Assembly (NCBI RefSeq): GCF_007747655.1
Contig: NZ_CP036274.1
Location: 7,068,001-7,132,000, forward strand
Direction of reading: 5' to 3'
Length of the DNA stretch: 64,000 nt
Source of the DNA: Anatilimnocola aggregata
GTDB taxonomy: Bacteria; Planctomycetota; Planctomycetia; Pirellulales; Pirellulaceae
Within the stretch, counting starts at the first letter, position 1; each line of letters starts with the position of its first letter. A program made the translations under genes and the position numbers. Shown here piece by piece: positions 9,825 to 17,312 of the stretch. The notes beneath the pieces are model-generated. The model was not told the DNA's origin. It was given only the letters and a program-made list of their open reading frames with translations, and made no database searches.

Positions 9825-10262
9825 GTGGCGATGGACGAATCGTTGTACGACGAATTTGAAATCGGCAGGTCAGACGCAGTCTGGGTGCCGTTTGACGAAG
9901 ACTGTAGGACGTTCCTTCGGACTGCCGTCGCTGAAGGGTTTCGACCGGGCACTAGCAAGAATGGGAACTTGGTCACGGCAGATGCGCCATCTGGACGAAT
10001 CATCGATTTGATTTGGCGTGGGCCAAAGAATGGCTGGGAGGTCGTTCCGGGGAATCTCGAAGGTGATTGTCGACTGGGTACTTATTACGAATTGCCAGAT
10101 CACGCGTGTATCTGCATTCGGCCACCGTTTAGGAATGGGGGCTATTTCGCGTTGGAATGGCTACGCGGGCGCGAGCTCACTTCGTTGTTGACCGAGTATG
10201 AATTTGTTGGCGGTTATCCGCCCGGGATCGTGTGCCGGCAAATTCAATCTGCTTCAGATTAG
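9825..10262 (+). CDS. Small hypothetical protein, 145 residues
   Basis: I do not recognise this family. The product is acidic at the N-terminus (MDESLYDEFEIG) with no signal peptide or membrane segment, so it is probably cytoplasmic. It has scattered aromatic residues (WRGPKNGWEVVPG, FALEWLRGREL). The GTG at 9825 has GAGAG six bases upstream; the ATG at 9831 is the alternative start. Wobble positions favour G and C as in neighbouring genes, supporting a real gene. A palindromic repeat pair follows 60 bases downstream. Confidence 0.6.
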   Translation: MAMDESLYDEFEIGRSDAVWVPFDEDCRTFLRTAVAEGFRPGTSKNGNLVTADAPSGRIIDLIWRGPKNGWEVVPGNLEGDCRLGTYYELPDHACICIRPPFRNGGYFALEWLRGRELTSLLTEYEFVGGYPPGIVCRQIQSASD

Positions 10263-10324
10263 TAATCGGCAGACTCAATCGACTTCGGCGACACGCGATC
10301 TTCGAGCGACCGCTTACTGCGCAA

Positions 10325-10431
10325 CCGCAAAAGGGGGGTGTCCAACAATCGGGCCTATTGTTGGACAGCAGATCGCGCAACTCTCGGGTTTCCGGCAGAT
10401 TGGTGTCCAACAATCGAGAGTATTGTTGGAC
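10325..10431 (+). repeat. Twin palindromic hairpins with an A4G6 head (repeat locus C)
   Basis: Two nearly identical hairpins lie here. TGTCCAACAAT / ATTGTTGGACA spans 10339-10367 with loop CGGGCCT. GTCCAACAAT / ATTGTTGGAC spans 10405-10431 with loop CGAGAGT. Both have perfect 10-11 base arms and 7-base loops. The first arm is immediately preceded by CCGCAAAAGGGGGG (10325-10338), a head also found at 17139-17152 and, reversed, at 38355-38368, where it abuts a different palindrome arm. There is no T-run after either hairpin, so they do not look like simple terminators. Confidence 0.75.
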
Positions 10432-10600
10432 GTTTAGGGTGAAATTGAGCGCTGAGATCTCGCGGCGAACTGCCGAGTTGTGGTGAACCATTATCTCTCG
10501 GTGGTGGCGGTCGACTGGGATGCTTGCTTAGTTCGATTGCAAGCAAACCCAAGACTTTGAAGGACAATCACACTGATGCACAATCAAATCCATCAAAACA

Positions 10601-10629
10601 TTGACATCGGTCAGCCGATGTACCTATAT
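10601..10629 (+). promoter_or_regulatory. Sigma-70-type promoter with overlapping dyad, upstream of the DUF1501 gene
   Basis: TTGACA (10601-10606) and CTATAT (10624-10629) are separated by exactly 17 bases. A perfect dyad, ACATCGG-TCAG-CCGATGT (10604-10621), covers the end of the -35 and most of the spacer, where a repressor would block polymerase. The start codon of the next gene is at 10717, preceded by TAGGAG. Confidence 0.65.
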
Positions 10630-10716
10630 TGGCGTATTGGATTTGCGCCCGGGGTGCTTGCCGGGGACTGCGAATCTCCCTCCCCCGCTCTGCCGACTCG
10701 CCGCTAGGAGTTTTCG

Positions 10717-12183
10717 ATGCTGTGCATCCCTGGTCAACCGGGCAAGGATCTGTGCGATAAGAACCTGGGCGTCACGCGTCGCGATATTCTCCGCGTCGGT
10801 GGCTCCGGCATTCTTGGTCTCTCACTGGGTGGCATGCTGAAGACGCAAGCGGCTCAAGGGGCAACCGCTGGTGGCGGCCCAGGCTGGGGCAAAGCCAAAA
10901 GCGTGATCATGATCTACCTGCAAGGTGGCCCGAGCCATCTTGATCTGTGGGATCCTAAAGAAAACGTGCCCGACAACGTGAAGAGCGTGTTTAAGACCAT
11001 CTCGAGCAAAGTGCCGGGAATGGAATTGACCGAACTGCTGCCGAACTTGTCGAAAGTGACCGACAAGCTGTCGCTGATTCGCTCGATGAGTTACACGCCC
11101 GTCGGCCTGTTCAATCACACGGCCGCCATTTATCAGATTCACACTGGCTACACCGCCGACAAGGTGAGCCCGTCGGGGCAGTTGGAACCTCCCTCGCCCA
11201 AAGATTATCCCACTTTCGGCAGCAACATCGTCCGGCTCAAGCCGCCAGAAACGCCAATGCTCCCCTTCGTGATGATGCCTCGCCCGCTCCAAGAGAGCAA
11301 CGTGGTGAACAAGGCGGGAACCGCCGGCTTTTTGGGCCGCGCGTTCGACCCGTACTACTTGTTTCCACCAGGCGATGACATGGACATGGCCAAGATGGAA
11401 AAGATCCGTGTCGACGACCTGACCCTGCGGCCGGAAGTTTCCGAGGCTCGTCTCGATCGCCGCGCTCGCCTTCGCGACCTGGTGAATCAAGGGATGCCGG
11501 AAATCGACAAGGCTGTCGCCAAGTACGATCTCGACAAGTACTACGATTCGGCCCTGAATCTGATCATGTCGGGCAAGGCGCGCGAAGCGTTTTCGATCAA
11601 CAAGGAAACTGCCGACGTTCGCGACAAGTACGGCCGCAACACGTTCGGCCAATGCTGCTTGCTCGCCCGCCGCCTGGTCGAAGCCGGCACCCGCGTGGTC
11701 GAAGTAATTTGGCCCAAAGTGGCCAATAGCGACAATCACTCGTGGGACGTTCACGTCGGCTTGCCGGACCGGATGAAGAAGCAATCGGCACCAATGCTCG
11801 ATGCGGGCCTCAGCACGTTGCTGGAAGATCTCGATCAACGTGGCTTGCTCGACGAAACGCTGGTGGTCGCACTGGGCGAGTTCGGCCGCAGTCCGAACCG
11901 GGGCGTTAGTACGTCTGGCAACAATAACAGCGCCGACGGTCGCGATCACTGGCCCTACTGCTATACCGCAGTCGTCGCCGGTGCCGGCATCAAGCGCGGC
12001 GAAGTGTACGGCAAGAGCGACAAAACCGCTTCTGCCCCGCTCGAAACGCCGGTCCATCCGATCGATCTGCTCGCCACGATCTATCATGCGGTCGGCATCA
12101 ACCCGCAGACCATCGTTTACAACCACCTGAATCAGCCCCGCGAATTGGTGAAGGCCGATCCCGTGACGAAGTTGTTCGGTTAG
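10717..12183 (+). CDS. DUF1501 protein (sulfatase-like fold, Tat-type leader)
   Basis: The 488-residue protein belongs to the DUF1501 family, which is expanded in planctomycetes and structurally related to alkaline phosphatase/sulfatase. A twin-arginine-like leader is present ([10 protein letters not shown] at about 20-29, then a hydrophobic stretch), so export is expected. Family hallmarks are [17 protein letters not shown] near residue 65, [18 protein letters not shown] near 312, LGEFGRSP near 390, and [11 protein letters not shown] near 408. The ATG has TAGGAG six bases upstream. Members are usually paired with a DUF1549/DUF1553 gene. Here it stands alone, the nearest such gene being at 17.3 kb on the other strand. 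The biochemical function of the family is not established. Confidence 0.9.
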   Translation: MLCIPGQPGKDLCDKNLGVTRRDILRVGGSGILGLSLGGMLKTQAAQGATAGGGPGWGKAKSVIMIYLQGGPSHLDLWDPKENVPDNVKSVFKTISSKVPGMELTELLPNLSKVTDKLSLIRSMSYTPVGLFNHTAAIYQIHTGYTADKVSPSGQLEPPSPKDYPTFGSNIVRLKPPETPMLPFVMMPRPLQESNVVNKAGTAGFLGRAFDPYYLFPPGDDMDMAKMEKIRVDDLTLRPEVSEARLDRRARLRDLVNQGMPEIDKAVAKYDLDKYYDSALNLIMSGKAREAFSINKETADVRDKYGRNTFGQCCLLARRLVEAGTRVVEVIWPKVANSDNHSWDVHVGLPDRMKKQSAPMLDAGLSTLLEDLDQRGLLDETLVVALGEFGRSPNRGVSTSGNNNSADGRDHWPYCYTAVVAGAGIKRGEVYGKSDKTASAPLETPVHPIDLLATIYHAVGINPQTIVYNHLNQPRELVKADPVTKLFG

Positions 12184-12199
12184 GTTGACCGCCGTGTAG

Positions 12200-12253
12200 C
12201 GTGGGCTTTAGCCCACGTTGCGCCAAACCGAAACTCGTGGGCTATAGTCCACG
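12200..12253. repeat. Two GTGGGCT palindromes, REP-like
   Basis: CGTGGGCTTTAGCCCACG (12200-12217) and CGTGGGCTATAGTCCACG (12236-12253) are two copies of the same palindrome, 18 bases apart, in the 3' untranslated region of the DUF1501 gene. The second carries one G-T mismatch. They resemble REP-type extragenic repeats. Confidence 0.65.
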
Positions 12254-12257
12254 CTCC

Positions 12258-12291
12258 AGCAAGCCGTCTAAATCAGGCGGCTTGCTTTTTT
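12258..12291 (+). terminator. Rho-independent terminator of the DUF1501 gene
   Basis: AGCAAGCCG (12258-12266) pairs perfectly with CGGCTTGCT (12278-12286) around an 11-base loop and is followed by TTTTT. It lies 75 bases past the stop codon. Confidence 0.85.
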
Positions 12292-12318
12292 ACGTCGTTG
12301 CCGGGCAACGATCAGGCG

Positions 12319-12798
12319 CTAATCGCCTGTGCCGAGGTCGGTATCATAGGCCTCGAAAATGAGGTCGTTCTCGCGCGATTCGTGATCGCGGAGGGCAGCA
12401 TCGAAGTGCAGGTACTCACGGCCCAGCCAAAGAGCCAGCGTGGTGAGTTGCTCGCTATGGAGCAGGCTTTCGCTCCGCTCGACGATGCCCGTCAGCCGCA
12501 TGTATAGCTGGCGATGCTCGCTGCGGAGTTGATCGGCCGCGTAGCTGAGCCGCGGGGCAACATCGACCGGGTCTTCGAAATAGCCGTAAGCTTCTTCGAG
12601 GGCAAAGTGGAGCGCCAGCTGATCGCGCAACTGCGAGAGGAGTTGGACGAAGTGGCGGCACGAAGCGGGAGCGATGGGACGCTGGCAACGGTGACGCATG
12701 TCTTGCAGTCGTTGCCAAAGCTCCTTGTTGACTTCTTTGATTTCTTGCAGAAAGGCCGCGTTCACCGTGACGGTGCGGGTAAGCAACACGCTGCTCAT
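12319..12798 (-). CDS. Hemerythrin HHE-like protein
   Basis: The 159-residue, mostly helical protein has metal-ligand-like spacing: HFALEE (about 64-69), an EH in SEHRQLY (about 94), and HFDAALRDHESREND near the C-terminus. This resembles the HHE/hemerythrin cation-binding fold that binds a di-iron site and senses or carries oxygen or NO. Some canonical ligands are not in the expected spacing, so the metal site may be altered. A strong GGAGG lies five bases before the ATG. It has no signal peptide and is probably cytoplasmic. It is a single-gene unit. Confidence 0.6.
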   Translation of the reverse strand: MSSVLLTRTVTVNAAFLQEIKEVNKELWQRLQDMRHRCQRPIAPASCRHFVQLLSQLRDQLALHFALEEAYGYFEDPVDVAPRLSYAADQLRSEHRQLYMRLTGIVERSESLLHSEQLTTLALWLGREYLHFDAALRDHESRENDLIFEAYDTDLGTGD

Positions 12799-13286
12799 GA
12801 CAACCTCCTTCTCGCAGCGGCTCGAACGAACTCGCAGCGACTATGGGGCTGAGGTGCAGACTGCCCAGACAGGAAGAGACAAACTGGCAAGCCGCAATCT
12901 CGGCCCAACCCAAAACAGGCTTTGCGAGCGTGGCCGACCCAGAGAAGTGGACGGGCTGCCACTACCAGCAAAGCTGGACAACGCAAATTCAGGCCGCGAA
13001 CTGGTTCGCTTCGTCACGCCTACCAGGCAGGTACTATGCGGAGCCGTTCACGGCCACTTTCGAGGTGGTGCGGAGAATTGAACCACCATTTGAAAATCTA
13101 TTCCTGTCAGGCTGGCGAGTCAAATTCTTTCCTTTCCGATTCTTGGCCGAGAAATGCCAAGCTGCATAGAGTCTTTGGCAACCGCAGCTTATAAAAGCAG
13201 CGAGGGATTGCGGGCACCTCATTTCGTATTTTCATTTCGATCGCTCGCGCATGCGTGGCCGTAGCGACAAGGCCAGAGGAGTTTCG
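12799..13286. other. Intergenic region, nothing definite
   Basis: These 488 bases separate the divergent hemerythrin-like and lipoprotein genes. Open frames up to 127 codons occur here, but they overlap each other, lack good start signals and match no family I know. No terminator or RNA gene stands out. Confidence 0.4.
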
Positions 13287-13925
13287 ATGAATCAATTTCT
13301 TCGCCCAAGCGAGTGGCCCTGGGCCGCAGCGCTGCTGTTCCTACTGTGGCTAGGGACAGGCATTGGCTGCGGCAACAAGCAGCTGGAAGAACTGGCAGCC
13401 AAGGCTCAGGAAGGGTTGGACCAGGCCAAGCAAACGGCCAGCGATGCCGCCAAGCAAGCTGAAGAGGGAATGAAACAGGCCGAACAAGGGCTCAAGCAAT
13501 TGCCGAGCGCGGTCAGCTCCGTCACGGCGGGCGAGATTAAGTTAACCCTCGATGCGCCGGTGAACTGTTCGATCTGCTCCGCTCACTTCACGCCCCCCAC
13601 AAATGGCCGCGCCGGACTGCTGCAGATCGGCACTTCGGTCACAACGGGACCGCAAAGTTTTCCCGCGGTCTATCTGCATGCTCCAACCGATGCTGCCACT
13701 CTGCCAGCGCTGGTGGGGCAGACCGTGTATGGCAAGCTGTTTGTGGCAAAGAGCGAAGCAAATGGACACTATGAATCGACCATCAGCAATCCGGTGGCCG
13801 TGCAAGTAATGAAGATCGAAAAAAATGTCCTAACTTGTCAGCTTCAGAATGCGGAGCTTGTCAACCTCGAGCAGCAAGCGACTGTGCCAGTCGCGGGAAC
13901 ACTCGTGGGGGCAATCCGTCCGTAG
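13287..13925 (+). CDS. Putative lipoprotein with coiled coil, unknown function
   Basis: The product is 212 residues from the ATG at 13287, which has GAGGAG seven bases upstream; an in-frame ATG at 13251 lacks such a site. A hydrophobic leader (about 12-25) ends in GTGIGCGN, a likely lipobox, so the mature protein would be anchored through the cysteine. Next comes an alanine/lysine/glutamine-rich coiled coil (about 30-70, repeats such as AEEGMKQAEQGLKQ). A C-terminal beta-rich domain of about 130 residues contains a CSIC pair. No family was recognised. The next gene follows after 36 bases and probably shares the transcript. Confidence 0.7.
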   Translation: MNQFLRPSEWPWAAALLFLLWLGTGIGCGNKQLEELAAKAQEGLDQAKQTASDAAKQAEEGMKQAEQGLKQLPSAVSSVTAGEIKLTLDAPVNCSICSAHFTPPTNGRAGLLQIGTSVTTGPQSFPAVYLHAPTDAATLPALVGQTVYGKLFVAKSEANGHYESTISNPVAVQVMKIEKNVLTCQLQNAELVNLEQQATVPVAGTLVGAIRP

Positions 13926-13961
13926 CGTCGTTCATCCGTTACTAAGTCTGGAACTGCTTCC

Positions 13962-15758
13962 ATGAAGATTTATTGCGCACTACTCTGCGCTCTGTTCATT
14001 GCCTTTGTCGCCACCGTGCAACCGGCGCTAGCCAATCCTTCGACCAAAGATCCGGAAGCGTTGCTACGCATTCGCCCCGGCGAAGCAATTCCTGGCGATT
14101 TTCTCCGCCCCGACTATCAGGCGATCAATCAGCGCTATCAACGGGCCAAGATTGCCATCGATGAGCTTTGGGACAGAAATGTGGCCAAGAAGCTGACGCT
14201 CGCCGATGCCCGCAAGGTTGGACCCGCGCATTTGCTAACACAGCAACTACGACGTGATGCAGAGTTTCTCAAACTGCGAGCCGAAGCAGCCGGCTGGGAC
14301 TTGGCTGTGCGGTTGGACGATCTGGGGAGTCGTTTGTCGGGAGTTATTAATTCAATCATCAACCTACCGGGATTTCCGAGCAATGTACTGAGTGAGCAAA
14401 TCAATCGGGACACTCAGATTGGCTTGAAGCGACTGCCGCAAATTGACGGCCTGATTAAACGGAATGAAGTTTGTCGGGCAGAAGGAGAATTGGCCGAGAT
14501 TGTCGACTCGTTGAGTCGTAACACCATCTGGTTTCCTGGCACCAACTTCAACGAGACCTATCGCCCGTTTCAAAGAAACGTCGAAGCTGCCAATCAATTG
14601 CGCCGTGAGCAGGCGTCGAAAGAGCTGAAGGAAGTCGTAGCGCAAAGTCCCGACTTGGCTCAGCTGCAGGCGGAATTAACCGCCGCTGCCGCCAGCATTG
14701 GGAGTAGTGGTCAGGCAATGTTCGGCAGCCAAATGCTCGCTGGTCCTGAGTTGATTCTGGCCTGGCACGAGCGCTGGCCGAAGGTACAAGCTGCCGCGCA
14801 GCGGGGGGTAATGGCGCAAATCGCCATCGAACGGATCAATCCAGCGGAAGAAAACCTGAGTGCGACGATGTTCGCGGCTCGTCAGAAGTTCATTGCGGAC
14901 TTGCCGAAGACGATGGCAGGCATCATTCAAGCCGATGCCCAACGTACGAGTGGTGCCGATGCTGCCGGGCTTTATTCACGGTATGTGGCCAGTTGCGCTC
15001 AACTATGTTCGACGGGGCCACGTCGAGAGTTGCAGGCTGCGCTTGAGCCGGCATTGCAAAGCCTGGCAGCGAAGGGAGGCCGCGAGACGGAAGTCGTTGC
15101 CTATCGCAATGCAACGGAACCACTGTTGGCCTGGCAACGGTTATTGGCCCGCGCTCGGGCGAAGTCGTTAGCTAAGGCCAGTCCACCAGTCAGTGACTGG
15201 TGCACGCGCATGCTATCGACGTTCACCCAGCAAGGGACAATCATTCCCGATGCCAACAAAACAATCGGCGCCGCTCAAGTCATCAGCAGCGCGAATGCAG
15301 TGCTGCCCCCTGTGCTTCCCCAAGGACCATCAGAACCAGTCGTCTTCGCCGACTTGGTGCCAGTGAATTCCACGCAGCAGCGCTGGGTCGCCCGCTATCG
15401 TACGCGTGTCTTCGGTTTGGTTGCAGCGCCGCCTGCCGAGGCCTGGAAAGCAGAGACCGATCGGCTGGAGCAATTGTTACTCGCATCAGCCCAGGCATTA
15501 CCGATCACGCTGGATGCGGCGACTGCCCTCGCGACTGCCAAGCTGGGAGCGTTCGAGAGTGCTGGGGGGCCAATCGATCAAGTAACGCTGGAGCCGCTAT
15601 TAACTCGGTTCATCACTTTGCCGGATGAAGCGGCTTCGTTGCTGCCGCGCGATGAAATTTCCGAGAGCGCAGGAATGGAAGTTAGCTCGCTGGCAGTGCG
15701 CTTCGATCTGTTGAAGCCGCAGTGGTTTCAGCACGACTGCTTTGTGCTCGTCCCTTGA
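13962..15758 (+). CDS. Secreted hypothetical protein, 598 residues
   Basis: A Sec signal peptide is clear (MKIYCALLCALFIAFVATVQ then ALA at about 22-24). The rest is mostly helical with many AxxLxxE-type stretches and no transmembrane segment, so it is probably periplasmic. I see no catalytic motif and no known domain. Four cysteines are scattered through the middle and one sits near the C-terminus (HDCFVLVP). It is downstream of the lipoprotein gene with a 36-base gap, suggesting that the two act at the envelope together. That is inference from spacing. Confidence 0.7.
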   Translation: MKIYCALLCALFIAFVATVQPALANPSTKDPEALLRIRPGEAIPGDFLRPDYQAINQRYQRAKIAIDELWDRNVAKKLTLADARKVGPAHLLTQQLRRDAEFLKLRAEAAGWDLAVRLDDLGSRLSGVINSIINLPGFPSNVLSEQINRDTQIGLKRLPQIDGLIKRNEVCRAEGELAEIVDSLSRNTIWFPGTNFNETYRPFQRNVEAANQLRREQASKELKEVVAQSPDLAQLQAELTAAAASIGSSGQAMFGSQMLAGPELILAWHERWPKVQAAAQRGVMAQIAIERINPAEENLSATMFAARQKFIADLPKTMAGIIQADAQRTSGADAAGLYSRYVASCAQLCSTGPRRELQAALEPALQSLAAKGGRETEVVAYRNATEPLLAWQRLLARARAKSLAKASPPVSDWCTRMLSTFTQQGTIIPDANKTIGAAQVISSANAVLPPVLPQGPSEPVVFADLVPVNSTQQRWVARYRTRVFGLVAAPPAEAWKAETDRLEQLLLASAQALPITLDAATALATAKLGAFESAGGPIDQVTLEPLLTRFITLPDEAASLLPRDEISESAGMEVSSLAVRFDLLKPQWFQHDCFVLVP

Positions 15759-15769
15759 TGGGGTGTAAC

Positions 15770-16690
15770 TCAGCGACCGTCGCCAGTGGCATCAACGGGC
15801 GCGGCGACTTGACTTGAATTCAGGACCGCCAACAAGTTGGCTTCGATCGTGTGGCAGTATCGTTCGAGTGGCAGGTCGTTTTCGTCGAAGCCAAACGGAT
15901 CCTCGATTTCGACACCGATTTCTTCGATGCCAAAGAAAATGTAAGCCACCATGAATGTGCCGCCAATCGTCCACCAATGGAGGTCACCCACCATCGCAAA
16001 CGGAATGGTTAAGCAGTACAGAAACAAAGCCCGGCGCAAATGCACGACGTAGGCATACGGGACTGGTGTGCGATGGATTCGTTCGCAGGCGCCGATATAG
16101 TCGATCAGTAAATTGATGTTGTGGTCCACCATGCCAACCAGATAGTCGCTGATGATCTGTTGATCGCGCGCGGACAGAATTTGCGCAGTGATTTTGGCGG
16201 TAATTGCCGAGGGCAAGTGTTGAGCGGCGAGCACCTCTTCGACTTCGTGCTTGGGAAGGTCGCTACTGCTCGGTGAAAGGCCACGCGTTCCGCGCAGCGC
16301 CGACATGGCGGCGTAAGGAAAAGCAGCGGTCCACAAAATGGTGTGTTTTCGCAGTTCGGGTGCAGCACCAAGCAGTGCATTGGCCTGACGGGCGATGTTA
16401 CGACACTCGTTCACCATGCCGCCCCATAGCTTGCGGCCTTCCCAGAACTTGTCATACGACGCGTTGGTGCGAAACACGAGCAGTAAACCGAGTGCAGTCC
16501 CAACCAACGTGTGTACCATCACCGGCACTGCCAGCGAAATCTGATAGCGACTGTCGAGGAACTCGTGTGCGACAGTCACGATAACTGACCAGCCCACGCA
16601 GGTGGCCACCCGCCCGACGATTTCCGGCAAGAGCGAACCGCGAATATCCAGCAGGTGAGAACGCCAATTGTGCGGATCGTATTCAATCAT
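15770..16690 (-). CDS. Bestrophin-family (UPF0187) membrane protein
   Basis: Bestrophins are pentameric anion or cation channels of the inner membrane. From the ATG at 16690 the protein has 306 residues, normal for bacterial members. It begins MIEYDPHNWRSHLLDIRGS, the usual pre-helix segment. The conserved FRTNASYDKFWEGRKLWG (about 75-92) and the C-terminal GIEEIGVEIEDPFGFDENDLPL motif are present. Hydrophobic segments occur near 25-45, 52-72, 215-235 and 240-260. An in-frame extension upstream to 16852 reads into non-conserved, repeat-rich sequence and is rejected. No clear Shine-Dalgarno site precedes the chosen ATG. Confidence 0.88.
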   Translation of the reverse strand: MIEYDPHNWRSHLLDIRGSLLPEIVGRVATCVGWSVIVTVAHEFLDSRYQISLAVPVMVHTLVGTALGLLLVFRTNASYDKFWEGRKLWGGMVNECRNIARQANALLGAAPELRKHTILWTAAFPYAAMSALRGTRGLSPSSSDLPKHEVEEVLAAQHLPSAITAKITAQILSARDQQIISDYLVGMVDHNINLLIDYIGACERIHRTPVPYAYVVHLRRALFLYCLTIPFAMVGDLHWWTIGGTFMVAYIFFGIEEIGVEIEDPFGFDENDLPLERYCHTIEANLLAVLNSSQVAAPVDATGDGR

Positions 16691-16889
16691 GGAGTTGCAG
16701 CTGCAGCAGAGATTGTTCAGCAGAGCCCCCAATTTACGCTGGCCTGCTCCAACCGCCAATGCCAAGCCGATCGATCCGGCAGCCTGCCATCTGCAGGCTG
16801 AGCGACCGAGGAGTGCAACCTCGGAAGAGAAACGTGATCGCCTGCAGAACAACTAAATCTGGCGAGAGGAAAATATCAATCATAGTTAC

Positions 16890-16918
16890 TTGACAACTAT
16901 TCACTATGTCTACATAAT
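16890..16918 (+). promoter_or_regulatory. Strong sigma-70-like promoter with no gene downstream
   Basis: TTGACA (16890-16895), a 17-base spacer and CATAAT (16913-16918) lie in an AT-rich island (about 16870-16935) within GC-rich sequence. TTGACAAC recurs at about 16931. Reading rightward, no plus-strand gene exists before the minus-strand gene ending at 17313, so the product would be a non-coding or antisense RNA. The island could also carry the bestrophin promoter on the other strand. Confidence 0.45.
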
Positions 16919-16940
16919 AAAGACAGCTATTTGACAACCT

Positions 16941-17021
16941 GGTGAAAGAGGCGCGCCGCTACTGCAGGAGTACTTCGCGCCGGCGCAAAGAACCGCCTCT
17001 TGGAATTGCCGGGGCTTCACC
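16941..17021 (+). ncRNA. Candidate structured RNA downstream of the 16.9 kb promoter
   Basis: Nested complementary segments occur in order: GGTGAA (16941-16946) with TTCACC (17016-17021), AAGAGGCG (16946-16953) with CGCCTCTT (16994-17001), and an inner TACT/AGTA hairpin near 16960-16972. An alternative pairing GGCGCG/CGCGCC competes for the middle. The order is consistent with a multi-stem RNA beginning about 20 bases after a good promoter. No known RNA family was recognised and no terminator is obvious. Confidence 0.25.
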
Positions 17022-17056
17022 CTATACGACGAGCTGTTTCCGAGAGCTCCCCACTG

Positions 17057-17164
17057 GGTTTATCAACAAATAGGATGATTTCAGAATTAGAATCTGGGGC
17101 GCAATTCGTTGCCGCCAAACTACTTACCTGCGATGCACGCAAAAGGGGGGGGTGTTGATAAACC
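17057..17164. repeat. Long inverted-repeat element with A4G8 head (repeat locus A)
   Basis: GGTTTATCAACA (17057-17068) and TGTTGATAAACC (17153-17164) are perfect 12-base inverted arms 84 bases apart. Just inside the left arm is AATAGGATG. Just inside the right arm is CGCAAAAGGGGGGGG. Both boundary sequences recur at 38251-38368 with the arms in the opposite arrangement. The rest of this intergenic region, to 17312, holds no gene that I can see. Confidence 0.7.
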
Positions 17165-17312
17165 GGTCGATACGAAACCTCCGAATACCACGCGATTAAG
17201 ACCGGGCAACTGCAATTTGCGAGAATGAACTACTACGGTCGTCTTGTTGATCTGAGTGGCTGCAGAACATCGCCACCTAGCTAACACCAGGAACGAAACT
17301 CGCACGCATTCG

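Noticed and set aside
10339-10431. CRISPR-like array
   Set aside because: Only two units, each an internally palindromic hairpin with a 7-base loop, without regular spacers or cas genes.
10822-12126. 434-codon minus-strand frame opposite the DUF1501 gene
   Set aside because: The plus strand encodes a clear DUF1501 protein with ribosome binding site, promoter and terminator.
12843-13169. 108-codon plus-strand frame in the gap after the hemerythrin-like gene
   Set aside because: Poor start context, overlapping frames of similar length, and no coding bias; treated as non-coding.
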